NCBI GenBank assembly: GCA_026988015.1
Contig: JALSMA010000054.1
Span: 1 to 43,078 of the forward strand
DNA length: 43,078 nucleotides
From: Desulfobulbaceae bacterium
GTDB lineage: Bacteria; Desulfobacterota; Desulfobulbia; Desulfobulbales; Desulfocapsaceae
Reading direction: 5' to 3'
Shown here: piece by piece, positions 34,284 through 43,078 of the stretch
Layout: each line of letters begins with the position of its first letter
Numbering within the stretch: the first letter of the stretch is position 1
Made by a program: the position numbers and the translations under genes
The notes under the pieces: generated by a model
What the model saw: the letters and a program-made list of their open reading frames with translations, nothing else
Databases searched by the model: none
What the model was told of the DNA's origin: nothing

Positions 34284-35405
34284 ATGAAAGCATTGATTGC
34301 CCTGGAAGATGGTACCCTGTTTGAAGGGCGTTCCTTCACCGGATCTGGCGAGGCCATTGGTGAGATCGTTTTTAATACCTCCATGAGTGGTTATCAGGAG
34401 ATCCTGACTGACCCCTCCTATACTGGTCAGATTGTAACTATGACCTATCCTCTTATTGGGAATTATGGTGTCAACAGCGCCGATATGGAATCCGCATCCG
34501 TACATCCCAAGACATTTCTCATCAAAGAGTACAATGGCTTTCCGTCTAATTACAGATCCGAACAGACCCTTGCAGAGTTTTTGAAGGATTATGGCGTACT
34601 AGGTGTGGAGGGCTTTGATACCCGTGCTCTGGTTCGTCATATTCGTACCAAAGGGGCAATGAAGGGTGTCGTTTCCACCGAAGATCTTGAACCGGAGTCC
34701 CTGGTTTCCCGCGCCCGTGCCTGGACAGGGATTGTTGGTCAGGACATGGTGAGTAAAGTGACGTGTAAAGAACCGTATGGCTGGGCGGATAACAGTGTGG
34801 TGCCTGGAACAGATTTCAAGACATCCCAGACTGGCATGGACAATCCATTGAGAATAGTGGCCTTTGATTTTGGCCTGAAATTTAATCAGTCCAGGATATT
34901 CACGGAAAAAGGTTGTCAGGTTCAGGTGGTTCCTGCTTCAACTGATGCAGAAACGGTACTTGCCATGAATCCAGATGGTATCTTTCTCTCCAATGGCCCT
35001 GGGGATCCTGAAGGGGTGCCGGGGGTGGTTGAGACCATTCGGGCACTCTTGGGAAAGAGGCCCATGTTTGGTATCTGTCTTGGACATCAGATCCTTGCCC
35101 TTGCTTATGGCGGAAAGACCTTTAAACTGAAGTTCGGTCACCGTGGTGGTAATCAGCCGGTAAAGGACCTTAGCACTGGGAAGGTCGAAATTACCTCTCA
35201 GAATCATGGGTTCTGTGTGGATATGGACAGTCTGAGCAAAGATGATGTTGAGCTCACCCATATAAATTTAAATGATGGCTCCGTTGAAGGAATGCGTCAT
35301 AAAAAATATACCGCATTTTCGGTGCAGTACCATCCTGAGCATGCACCGGGACCCCACGATGCAATGTATCTTTTTGACAGATTTATTGAAATGATGCGTA
35401 AATAA
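34284..35405 (+). CDS. carA: Carbamoyl-phosphate synthase, small (glutaminase) subunit
   Basis: Hydrolyses glutamine and feeds ammonia to CarB for carbamoyl phosphate, used in pyrimidine and arginine synthesis. The product has 373 aa. The N-terminal CPSase_sm_chain domain starts KALIALEDGTLFEGRSF. The C-terminal class I amidotransferase domain has the triad Cys265 (FGICLGHQ), His350 and Glu352 (QYHPEHAPGP). The ATG at 34284 is preceded by AAGGGA. carB follows after 33 bases. Confidence 0.98.
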   Translation: MKALIALEDGTLFEGRSFTGSGEAIGEIVFNTSMSGYQEILTDPSYTGQIVTMTYPLIGNYGVNSADMESASVHPKTFLIKEYNGFPSNYRSEQTLAEFLKDYGVLGVEGFDTRALVRHIRTKGAMKGVVSTEDLEPESLVSRARAWTGIVGQDMVSKVTCKEPYGWADNSVVPGTDFKTSQTGMDNPLRIVAFDFGLKFNQSRIFTEKGCQVQVVPASTDAETVLAMNPDGIFLSNGPGDPEGVPGVVETIRALLGKRPMFGICLGHQILALAYGGKTFKLKFGHRGGNQPVKDLSTGKVEITSQNHGFCVDMDSLSKDDVELTHINLNDGSVEGMRHKKYTAFSVQYHPEHAPGPHDAMYLFDRFIEMMRK

Positions 35406-35438
35406 GCTGTAACAGAAATCAACGTATAAAATATTCTC

Positions 35439-38400
35439 ATGCCAAAACGAACAGACATAAAAAAGATTCTCATCATAGGTTCCGGTCCCATTATCATCAG
35501 TCAGGCCTGTGAGTTTGATTACTCAGGTGCCCAGGCAGTGAAGGCTCTAAAGGAAGAGGGCTACGAGGTTGTACTCATCAACTCGAACCCGGCAACCATC
35601 ATGACGGATCCGGAGCTTGCTGATTTTACCTATATAGAACCAATTACCCCCGAAATGGTGATCAAGGTAATAGAGAAGGAGCGTCCGGATGCACTGCTTC
35701 CTACCCTGGGTGGACAGACTGCCCTGAATACTGCTATTAAGGTTGCTGAGACGGGTGCCCTTGAAAAGTATAACGTTGAGATGCTTGCGGCCAAAATTGA
35801 TGTCATCAAAAAGGCTGAAGGTAGAGAAGAGTTCAAAGAGGCCATGGAAAGTATCGGTCTTAATGTCCCGAAATCGTTTATCGTACACACCCTTGAAGAT
35901 GCGATGAAGGCCGGGGATGATATTGGCTTTCCTATCATTGTACGCCCCAGTTTTACTCTTGGTGGTACTGGTGGAGGAGTTGCGTATAATCGGCAGGAGC
36001 TGGAAGAACTATCTACCTCGGGCCTCGATCTTTCCATGACCACTGAAATCATGCTTGAACGGAGTCTTCTGGGGTGGAAGGAGTACGAGCTTGAGCTGAT
36101 GCGTGATTCCAAGGACAACGTGGTCATTATCTGTTCCATCGAAAATATTGATGCCATGGGGGTTCATACTGGCGACTCCATCACCGTTGCTCCTGCTCAG
36201 ACTCTGACTGATCGTGAGTATCAGAATATGCGGGATGCCTCCATAGCCATCATTCGTGAGATCGGTGTTGAGACTGGTGGGTCAAATGTACAGTTTGCAG
36301 TGAATCCTGCCGACGGCGAGCTGATGGTCATTGAGATGAATCCCCGTGTTTCCAGAAGTTCTGCCCTTGCATCAAAGGCAACAGGGTTCCCCATTGCAAA
36401 AATTGCGGCAAAACTTGCGGTTGGTTATACCCTTGATGAGATTAAAAATGATATAACCCGTGAGACTTACGCCTCCTTTGAACCTACAATCGATTACTGT
36501 GTTGTGAAGATTCCACGGTGGACCTTTGAAAAATTCCCAGAAGCCGAAGATGTGCTTTCCACTGCCATGAAGTCAGTTGGAGAAACTATGGCCATGGGAA
36601 GAACCTTTAAAGAGGCATTTCAAAAGGGAATGAGATCCCTTGAAACTGGAAGATTTGGTTTTGGTGGAGACGGTAAGGAGGATCTCGGGTCCCTCGAGCG
36701 GGAAGATCTTGAAGCCGGGTTGCGCAAACCCAACTCCAAACGAGTTGGATTTATCCATGAGGCACTCAAACGAGGCTTCTCGATAGAGGAGCTCTTTGAA
36801 CTGACCTTCATTGACCCATGGTTTCTGCATAACTTTCAGCAGATTGTTGCCAGGGAAAAAGAAATCCGTGATAACGGCTTTCAGGGGTTAGATAAAGATT
36901 TTCTCCAGGGGTGCAAAGAGTATGGTTTTTCAGACCATCAACTTGCCCATCTTACCGGCACTTCCCCAAGGGATGTGCGAGAGCTCAGAAAGAAGCTGGG
37001 TGTTGAGCCTGTGTATAAACTGGTGGATACCTGTGCCGCTGAGTTTGAGTCTTATACTCCTTACTACTACTCTACTTATGAACAGGAGAATGAGGCATCA
37101 GCTTCCGGTAATACAAAGATCATGATTCTCGGTGGGGGACCAAACCGCATCGGCCAGGGAATAGAATTTGATTACTGCTGTGTTCACGCCTCCTTTGCTC
37201 TGGCTGAAATAGGAGTGGAATCCATCATGGTTAATTCCAATCCTGAGACTGTCTCCACTGATTATGACACTTCGGATAAACTCTATTTTGAGCCACTGAC
37301 TTTTGAGGATGTGCTGAATATTATTGATCTTGAGAAACCGGATGGCGTTATCGTACAGTTTGGCGGGCAGACCCCGTTGAATCTGGCTGTGGCTCTTGAA
37401 GAGGAAGGGGTCAGCATCATCGGTACTCCCCCGGATTCCATTGATCGAGCTGAGGATAGAAAACGTTTTCAGCAGTTTCTTCAGAAACTGGGGTTGCGAC
37501 AACCCGATAACGATACAGTCCACACCCTGGAAGAGGCAATTCAGGTTGCAAACACCATAGGATATCCTGTTGTGGTTCGCCCCTCTTATGTTCTTGGCGG
37601 CCGGGACATGCGAATTGTCTACAACGATAAAGAAATACGGGATTTTATGACCATTCCCGGGATTGCCGGTGCAGATCACCCTGTGCTCATTGATAAGTTC
37701 CTGAAAGATGCCATTGAGGTGGATGTTGATGCTCTCTGTGATGGAAAGGATACTATTATCGGTGGTATCATGCAGCACATTGAGGAGGCTGGGATTCACT
37801 CCGGTGATTCTGCCTGTGTACTCCCTCCCCACACCCTTTCCGCTGACATGAAAGCTGAGATTAAAGCGGCCAGCTGCGCAATGGCCATCGAGCTTGGGGT
37901 TATTGGCCTTATGAATGTTCAGTATGCCGTCAAGGGTGATGATTTGTATATTCTTGAGGTGAATCCGAGGGCATCGCGGACAGTGCCCTTTGTTTCCAAG
38001 GCAACAGGGGTTCCTCTTGCCAAGATGGCCACCAAGATAATGATGGGTAAGACACTTAAGGAGCTTGGGCTTACCAAAGAGGTGGAGATTGATCACTGGG
38101 CAGTGAAAGAGGCCGTTTTTCCATTTGATCGTTTTGATAATGTGGATACTTTACTCGGTCCTGAAATGAAATCCACAGGTGAGGTTATGGGTATTGATGA
38201 TGATCTTGGACTTGCTCTGGCTAAGGGGCAGCTGGCGGCAGGTTCCACTCTGCCAGTTTCCGGGACAGTTTTTATCAGTGTCCGTGATAGTGACAAAAAT
38301 ACCATCCTGGATCCTGCCAGGACGCTTGTCGAGATGGATTTTGATATTATTGCCACCCGTGGTACTGCAGAGTTTCTTGCAAAACATGAGATCCCCTGTG

Positions 38401-38666
38401 AAGCTGTGAATAAGATTTCTCAGGGAAGACCGCATATCCTGGATAAAATGCAGGATCAGCAGGTGGCCTGGGTGGTGAATACTTCCATGGGAAAACGCAC
38501 CACTGAAGATTCGTATACCATTCGGCGTGCTGCACTTGAGCTTCATGTCCCCTATACCACCACAGCCACCGGTGCTGTTGCCGTGGTTATGGCCATGAAG
38601 GCCATGCGAGAAAAAGAGATGGGAGTACAGCCTGTGCAGTATTTTACCAGAAATCTAAATCTGTGA
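35439..38666 (+). CDS. carB: Carbamoyl-phosphate synthase, large subunit
   Basis: A synthetase of 1075 aa with two homologous ATP-grasp halves. The first (about 1-400) begins [23 protein letters not shown] and makes carboxyphosphate and carbamate. An oligomerisation domain (about 400-550) follows. The second half begins [21 protein letters not shown] and phosphorylates carbamate. A C-terminal MGS-like allosteric domain (about 940-1075, [31 protein letters not shown]) ends the protein. It forms an operon with carA. The TGA stop lies inside the left end of dispersed repeat copy D, so the repeat's terminus overlaps the last carB codons. Confidence 0.98.
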   Translation: MPKRTDIKKILIIGSGPIIISQACEFDYSGAQAVKALKEEGYEVVLINSNPATIMTDPELADFTYIEPITPEMVIKVIEKERPDALLPTLGGQTALNTAIKVAETGALEKYNVEMLAAKIDVIKKAEGREEFKEAMESIGLNVPKSFIVHTLEDAMKAGDDIGFPIIVRPSFTLGGTGGGVAYNRQELEELSTSGLDLSMTTEIMLERSLLGWKEYELELMRDSKDNVVIICSIENIDAMGVHTGDSITVAPAQTLTDREYQNMRDASIAIIREIGVETGGSNVQFAVNPADGELMVIEMNPRVSRSSALASKATGFPIAKIAAKLAVGYTLDEIKNDITRETYASFEPTIDYCVVKIPRWTFEKFPEAEDVLSTAMKSVGETMAMGRTFKEAFQKGMRSLETGRFGFGGDGKEDLGSLEREDLEAGLRKPNSKRVGFIHEALKRGFSIEELFELTFIDPWFLHNFQQIVAREKEIRDNGFQGLDKDFLQGCKEYGFSDHQLAHLTGTSPRDVRELRKKLGVEPVYKLVDTCAAEFESYTPYYYSTYEQENEASASGNTKIMILGGGPNRIGQGIEFDYCCVHASFALAEIGVESIMVNSNPETVSTDYDTSDKLYFEPLTFEDVLNIIDLEKPDGVIVQFGGQTPLNLAVALEEEGVSIIGTPPDSIDRAEDRKRFQQFLQKLGLRQPDNDTVHTLEEAIQVANTIGYPVVVRPSYVLGGRDMRIVYNDKEIRDFMTIPGIAGADHPVLIDKFLKDAIEVDVDALCDGKDTIIGGIMQHIEEAGIHSGDSACVLPPHTLSADMKAEIKAASCAMAIELGVIGLMNVQYAVKGDDLYILEVNPRASRTVPFVSKATGVPLAKMATKIMMGKTLKELGLTKEVEIDHWAVKEAVFPFDRFDNVDTLLGPEMKSTGEVMGIDDDLGLALAKGQLAAGSTLPVSGTVFISVRDSDKNTILDPARTLVEMDFDIIATRGTAEFLAKHEIPCEAVNKISQGRPHILDKMQDQQVAWVVNTSMGKRTTEDSYTIRRAALELHVPYTTTATGAVAVVMAMKAMREKEMGVQPVQYFTRNLNL

Positions 38667-38776
38667 GTGTTTGCTTTAAGGACGAAGAGTATTTTTTTAC
38701 ATACCTGATCTTGAATTTTGTATTGATATCTCAAAATGTTATTAAAAAGGTCAATCGCGGCGTTGTCACGGATTCA
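38657..38776 (+). repeat. Dispersed intergenic repeat, copy D (120 bp)
   Basis: The left end AAATCTGTGAGTGTTTG (including the carB TGA) and the right end CAATCGCGGCGTTGTCACGG with ATTCA are inverted relatives of each other. They match the ends of copies B and C. The interior has TTTTTTTACATACCTGATC and ATCTCAAAATGTTATTAAAA, the latter also seen in copy A. The rest of the gap before ftsH (38777-38915) is AT-rich, with a TTGACC at 38857 but no matching -10. Confidence 0.7.
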
Positions 38777-38915
38777 GTGGAAATATAAAAGCTGCTGTAT
38801 AAAAGAATTAATGTGGGAAAACTTTTTTATTTGTGATATTTGAATAAAAAGTGATGTTGACCCTCGACAGAGTGCATGAGCACCCTTAATATAAAATATT
38901 GTTATTAGGAAAATA

Positions 38916-38934
38916 TAACGCAAGTAGTGCGTTA
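38916..38934. promoter_or_regulatory. Perfect palindrome in the ftsH leader
   Basis: TAACGCA-AGTAG-TGCGTTA is a perfect 7-base inverted repeat with a 5-base loop, ending 32 bases before the ftsH start. It could be a regulator's operator or a hairpin in the mRNA leader near the ribosome-binding site. The owner is unknown. Confidence 0.45.
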
Positions 38935-38966
38935 CCTTTGTTTAATACGGAGTTGCGGAGGACTCT

Positions 38967-40967
38967 TTGAATACTTTTTATAAAAATCTATCCATGTGGC
39001 TGGTGATTGGTCTCAGCATGATCCTGCTTTTTAATATGTTCAACAAGCCTCAGGGGCAGATGACTTCACTGACCTACAGCCAGTTTGTGGCGGCTGTTGA
39101 GGGGCAGGATATTACCCAGGTACAGATTTCGGGTGACACTGTCTCGGGGGTCATGCGGGATGGAAAGCCTTTTCGGGCGGTTTATCCGGCAAATGATACA
39201 GAAATGATTACCATACTGCGGAACAGCGGTGTTGATATTTCGGTCAAAGAAGTGGCGAAGGAATCCTGGCTGATGACCATCTTTGTGTCATGGTTTCCCA
39301 TGCTGCTGCTTATTGGTGTATGGGTGTTTTTCATGCGTCAGATGCAGATGGGTGGCGGAAAGGGTGGCGCCTTGTCATTCGGGAAGACCCGTGCCAAGTT
39401 GATGGAACAGGGTGAGAACAAGGTAACATTTGAAGATGTTGCCGGAATTGACGAGTCCAAGGAAGAGCTTGAGGAGATAATCGATTTTTTGAAAGATCCT
39501 CAGAAGTTTACAAAGCTTGGGGGTCGTATTCCAAAAGGGGTGCTGCTTGCCGGTGCGCCGGGAACAGGAAAGACTCTGCTGGCTAAGGCCATTGCCGGTG
39601 AAGCGGATGTGCCGTTTTTCACCATCTCTGGCTCGGATTTTGTGGAAATGTTTGTTGGCGTCGGTGCTTCACGAGTACGTGATCTCTTTATCCAGGGGAA
39701 GAAAAATGCGCCCTGTATTATCTTTATCGATGAAATTGATGCCGTTGGACGGCATCGTGGTGCTGGGCTTGGTGGTGGTCATGACGAACGGGAACAGACC
39801 CTGAATCAGCTCCTTGTCGAGATGGATGGCTTTGAGGCAAATGAGGGTGTTATAATCGTTGCTGCCACGAACAGACCTGATGTACTTGATCCTGCACTGC
39901 TTCGTCCCGGTCGTTTTGATCGCCAGGTGATTGTACCAGTTCCTGATGTACTTGGACGTCAGAAGATTCTGGAGATTTATGCCAGAAAGACCAAGATGCG
40001 TGATGATGTGGATATGGCTATCGTCGCCCGAGGAACTCCAGGGTTTTCCGGTGCTGACCTTGAGAACCTGGTCAATGAAGCTGCACTCATGGCTGCTCGT
40101 GAGGGTGCGGATAAGATTGATAAAGACATGATAGACCGGGCTAAGGACAAGATAATGATGGGTGCTGAGCGCAGATCTATGATTATCACGGATAAGGAAA
40201 AGGAGGTTACAGCCTACCATGAAGCTGGCCATGCCGTTGTTGCAAGACTTCTTCCAGATACGGATCCCATCCACAAGGTGTCCATAATTCCACGTGGCAG
40301 AGCTCTTGGAGTGACCATGCAGTTGCCCACCGACGAACGCTACACTCACTCAAAGCAGTTTCTGGAACATACACTCTGTATCCTTTTTGGTGGCCGTGTT
40401 GCAGAAAAACTTATATTTAACGAGATCACTACTGGTGCCGGTAATGACATAGAACGTGCCTCAGAAATGGCGCGGAAAATGGTTTGTGAGTGGGGGATGA
40501 GCGATGAGCTGGGCCCCTTGGCTTTTGGTAAGAAGGAAGAGCAGATTTTCCTTGGTCGCGAGATTGCTCAACACCGTGACTTCAGCGAAGAAACCGCCAG
40601 GAAAATAGATCAGGAAGTCTCTAAGATTGTTAGGGCTGCCAATGAGACAGTCATTGAAATGCTTACCGAAAATATGGATATTTTGAAACGGGTGGCAGAA
40701 GAGTTGCTTGAACAGGAGACCATTGTTCTGGATGATATTGAAGATATTCTCGATGAACTGCGGCCCGGTAAGTATAAACGTACAGAAAAGGACCAGAAAA
40801 CAAAGACAAAATGCTCTGGTGCAGCTGGTGACAAGAAGACTGACGAAACGGTTTCTGATGATGGCGAAGGTAAAAAAGATCCTGCGGAGAGTGTTTCTGA
40901 AACCGGAGAAGAAGCTACTGCAACTGAGGGAGATACTGTTTTGCAGGAAGAAAAGAAAAAGGACTGA
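38967..40967 (+). CDS. ftsH: ATP-dependent zinc metalloprotease FtsH
   Basis: A membrane-anchored AAA+ protease that degrades misfolded membrane and short-lived regulatory proteins. The product has 666 aa. TM1 lies at about 10-25, a periplasmic domain at 26-100 and TM2 at 104-122. The AAA domain has Walker A GAPGTGKT (196-203), Walker B IIFIDEID (251-258) and the SRH arginines. The zinc site HEAGH is at 418-422. The start is TTG at 38967, with GGAGG five bases upstream; [16 protein letters not shown] is the standard FtsH start, so the later ATG (codon 10) is wrong. The last 60 residues are a charged, low-complexity tail rich in Lys, Asp, Glu and Thr, variable in this family. folP follows after 2 bases. 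Confidence 0.98.
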   Translation: MNTFYKNLSMWLVIGLSMILLFNMFNKPQGQMTSLTYSQFVAAVEGQDITQVQISGDTVSGVMRDGKPFRAVYPANDTEMITILRNSGVDISVKEVAKESWLMTIFVSWFPMLLLIGVWVFFMRQMQMGGGKGGALSFGKTRAKLMEQGENKVTFEDVAGIDESKEELEEIIDFLKDPQKFTKLGGRIPKGVLLAGAPGTGKTLLAKAIAGEADVPFFTISGSDFVEMFVGVGASRVRDLFIQGKKNAPCIIFIDEIDAVGRHRGAGLGGGHDEREQTLNQLLVEMDGFEANEGVIIVAATNRPDVLDPALLRPGRFDRQVIVPVPDVLGRQKILEIYARKTKMRDDVDMAIVARGTPGFSGADLENLVNEAALMAAREGADKIDKDMIDRAKDKIMMGAERRSMIITDKEKEVTAYHEAGHAVVARLLPDTDPIHKVSIIPRGRALGVTMQLPTDERYTHSKQFLEHTLCILFGGRVAEKLIFNEITTGAGNDIERASEMARKMVCEWGMSDELGPLAFGKKEEQIFLGREIAQHRDFSEETARKIDQEVSKIVRAANETVIEMLTENMDILKRVAEELLEQETIVLDDIEDILDELRPGKYKRTEKDQKTKTKCSGAAGDKKTDETVSDDGEGKKDPAESVSETGEEATATEGDTVLQEEKKKD

Positions 40968-40969
40968 AA

Positions 40970-41767
40970 ATGGCTTTGCCAAAGATAATGGGTATCTTAA
41001 ATGTGACACCAGACTCATTTTCTGATGGTGGCCAATTTGATTCTGCGGCCGCTGCCTGTTCTCAGGCAGCGGCCCTTGTTGCTTCAGGGGCAGAGATCAT
41101 AGATGTTGGTGGAGAATCAACCCGTCCTTTTGCTGAACCTGTGACAGAGCAGGAAGAACTGCAACGTGTTATTCCAGCCATTCATGCCATACGTAGCAGT
41201 TATTCTGTGCCAATCTCCATTGATACCACAAAAGCTGAAGTTGCCCGTCAGGCACTTCTGGCCGGTGCTGATATGATAAATGATATTTCAGCACTGCAAA
41301 AAGACCCTGGTATGCTTGCATTGGTTCAGAAAACTTCAGTACCGGTGATTATCATGCATATGCAGGGAACACCCGGTGATATGCAACTGCAGCCTCAGTA
41401 TGGAAATGTGGTTACAGATATCCTGAATTTCTTTAAAAAACGTCTGGCATGGCTTGCGGATAACGGGGTTGATGTCAGGAGAATAATCCTTGATCCTGGT
41501 ATTGGTTTTGGTAAGACTCTGCAACACAATTTATCCCTCCTGAAACATCTTTCAGAGTTTAAAATCCTTGGCTGCCCTCTGCTACTTGGGCATTCCCGCA
41601 AACGTTTTATTGGTGATATAACCGGGCTTGAGGTGATGGATCGTGACTTGCCCACCGCAGTTGTTGCAGCACTTACATCATCTGCTGTGGATATTGTCCG
41701 TGTCCACAATGTGGCTGCCATCAAGTCTGCTCTTCAGATGGTATCAGCCATGGAGCAGGCTGTCTGA
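40970..41767 (+). CDS. folP: Dihydropteroate synthase
   Basis: Condenses p-aminobenzoate with hydroxymethyl-dihydropterin pyrophosphate in folate synthesis, and is the sulfonamide target. The product has 265 aa. The two pterin-binding signatures are MGILNVTPDSFSDGG at the N-terminus and VGGESTRPFAEPV. PISIDTTKAEVA, DPGIGFGKT and LGHSRKRFIGDITG with a final RVHNV complete the barrel. Its ATG lies 2 bases after the ftsH stop, a conserved ftsH-folP arrangement in many bacteria, so they share a transcript. Confidence 0.97.
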   Translation: MALPKIMGILNVTPDSFSDGGQFDSAAAACSQAAALVASGAEIIDVGGESTRPFAEPVTEQEELQRVIPAIHAIRSSYSVPISIDTTKAEVARQALLAGADMINDISALQKDPGMLALVQKTSVPVIIMHMQGTPGDMQLQPQYGNVVTDILNFFKKRLAWLADNGVDVRRIILDPGIGFGKTLQHNLSLLKHLSEFKILGCPLLLGHSRKRFIGDITGLEVMDRDLPTAVVAALTSSAVDIVRVHNVAAIKSALQMVSAMEQAV

Positions 41768-42057
41768 AAAACAATTTCTGCGGTATTATCCTGGTTTCGA
41801 GTACTGATTCATAACGATATATTTTCCGTGATGCATTACCTCTTTAAGGACCAACTTGGTATTCGGAAATGGTTGCTTGTACATCCTCTGAATTCCTCCA
41901 CCACCCAATACCCAATATGGATGAGCCCTGTGCTGTCTCACCGCTACGGTCTTTTTGTAATGCTTTTTTAAGGCCGGTAATTATAGGTGATGCATGAGGG
42001 GAGGTTTCCCTGCGGTACGTCCACAAAACCGATCTGATACGCTCAGGAGATGAAAAC

Positions 42058-42822
42058 ATGCTGATGATTATTGCGCCTTCCAAGACCCAGGAGCTTACGG
42101 CAACTCTACCGGTTTCTGTAAGTCAACCTGCACTGCTTAATGATACTGTGCTTCTTATTCAAGAATTGCGGAAGATGTCTCCTCCAGAGCTTGGCAGTTT
42201 GATGAAGATGAGTGGGCGTCTTGCAGATGAGACCGCACTGCGTATTGGTTCCTTTACATTGCCATTTACCAAAGAAAATTCAGCCTGTGCCATCTCCGTT
42301 TTCCAGGGGGATGTCTATTCACGGATCAAAGTGGATCGCTATGGTGAAGATGATCTCTTATATATGCAGGATCATCTCCGTATCCTCTCTGGCCTTTATG
42401 GGGTGTTGCGGCCACTGGATCTGATGCAGAGATATCGTTTGGAGATGGGCTGCCGTCTGCCAAATACAAGGGGGAAAAACCTCTATGATTTCTGGGGGAA
42501 TAAGGTGACGGAGGAACTAAACAATACCCTCTCTAAGCAAGAGGATGCCGTGGTCGTCAACTTGGCTTCAGCGGAATACAGCAGAGTGTTAAAAAAGAAA
42601 ACACTTCATGGCAGCATGCTGGATGTTGATTTTAAGGAGCGCAAAGGTGATGGCTACCGTACAGTTGCCATCCATGCGAAACGGGCCCGTGGAATGATGG
42701 TAGATTTTGCAGTGAGAAGCAGGGTGGTGAACGTGCTGCAACTGAAAGAATTCCAGGATGAATCGTATCGGTTCAGACCAGATCTCTCAAAAGAAGACAG
42801 ATATTGTTTCACCAGAGAATAG
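42058..42822 (+). CDS. yaaA: YaaA-family (DUF328) peroxide-stress protein
   Basis: A UPF0246/YaaA family protein of 254 aa. In E. coli this protein limits free iron and oxidative DNA damage under peroxide stress, and its fold binds DNA. The N-terminus MLMIIAPSKTQ fits the family start M.IliSPAKtld. Conserved later pieces are FQGDVYSRI, RILSGLYGVLRPLDLMQRYRLEMG, LYDFWGNKVTEELN, VVNLASAEYSRVL and HAKRARGMMVDFAV. It stands alone: 290 bases from folP with no clear shared promoter, and the insertion sequence at the right edge follows. Confidence 0.9.
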   Translation: MLMIIAPSKTQELTATLPVSVSQPALLNDTVLLIQELRKMSPPELGSLMKMSGRLADETALRIGSFTLPFTKENSACAISVFQGDVYSRIKVDRYGEDDLLYMQDHLRILSGLYGVLRPLDLMQRYRLEMGCRLPNTRGKNLYDFWGNKVTEELNNTLSKQEDAVVVNLASAEYSRVLKKKTLHGSMLDVDFKERKGDGYRTVAIHAKRARGMMVDFAVRSRVVNVLQLKEFQDESYRFRPDLSKEDRYCFTRE

Positions 42823-42995
42823 GATTGTTTTTCTGTGTGAACCCTGCTTCACCAGCGAACGTCCCGAAGAGGTCAAGTAGATTTATTCAGATTGTCCTCA
42901 AAAAGTCACAACCAACTGTTATTGTAGAGTAAAGACTTTAAAAAGGTAGTGCACTATGCAAGCATACAGAGCAATACTCAACAAAAGGCTTGCAC

Positions 42996-43078
42996 ATGAT
43001 ACGTTACAAAAGTAACCGACAACTCAGCCTGGAGGGTTTTCATCTTCCATTTGGCGGCAAACTCAATCCAGAAAATAG
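42996..43078 (+). CDS. Start of an IS transposase (partial, runs off the window)
   Basis: From ATG at 42996 the frame reads MIRYKSNRQLSLEGF and then HLPFGGKLNPEN to the window end. This matches the N-terminus typical of IS5/IS1182-type transposases with a DUF772 (InsH-like) domain, where the pattern is LSL.EF.LPFgGKL...NRW. AAAGG about 10 bases upstream may be the ribosome-binding site. The left end of the element should lie between the yaaA stop (42822) and here, but I cannot identify the terminal inverted repeat without the other end. Confidence 0.7.
   Translation, partial: MIRYKSNRQLSLEGFHLPFGGKLNPEN

Overview
The window looks like a chromosomal piece of a Desulfobacterota (former Deltaproteobacteria) anaerobe, most likely a Desulfobulbales-type sulfate or sulfur metaboliser. 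This is inferred from gene content: a tungsten/molybdenum aldehyde ferredoxin oxidoreductase with a four-cluster ferredoxin partner, a radical-SAM protein resembling heme b synthase AhbD, and overall gene style. It is not a marker-gene placement. No rRNA, tRNA or CRISPR array was seen.

Layout. (1) 1-9548, + strand: the end of an unknown gene, a lytic transglycosylase, a LysE-type exporter, a gene-poor decayed stretch (2139-3500) with a CPA1 antiporter remnant, then an RND efflux operon (adaptor, pump, outer-membrane channel, TetR regulator). That operon has a TTGACA-17-TATGAA promoter with a palindrome just downstream. (2) 9549-23803, - strand: a long carbon-storage and central-carbon cluster. 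In transcription order it holds a four-cluster Fe-S protein, aldehyde ferredoxin oxidoreductase, edd, eda, glgP, a 54-codon fragment of zwf, malQ, a ROK glucokinase, ackA and glgX. Together these would take glycogen to glucose phosphates, through Entner-Doudoroff to pyruvate and glyceraldehyde-3-phosphate, with acetate kinase at the end. The zwf step survives here only as a C-terminal scrap. (3) 24266-27222, - strand: ahbD-like, hemE, an HD-domain protein and a 45-aa ORF. (4) 27449-32299, + strand: grpE, dnaK, trpS and a periplasmic solute-binding protein. (5) 32515-33546, - strand: a secreted cyclophilin-FKBP fusion. (6) 34284-42822, + strand: carA, carB, ftsH, folP and a YaaA-family gene. 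The right edge enters an insertion sequence.

The most notable signals are: (a) the zwf remnant directly behind glgP; (b) the Fe-S/AOR pair at the head of an Entner-Doudoroff/glycogen cluster, suggesting ferredoxin-linked oxidation of glyceraldehyde-3-phosphate; (c) a dispersed intergenic repeat family of about 100-120 bp with inverted ends related to GAATCCGTGA / TCACGGATTC, three near-complete copies and two partial ones; (d) a structured intergenic element at 33641-33723; (e) the dual-family immunophilin. All assignments come from reading the sequence by eye; no database search was run.
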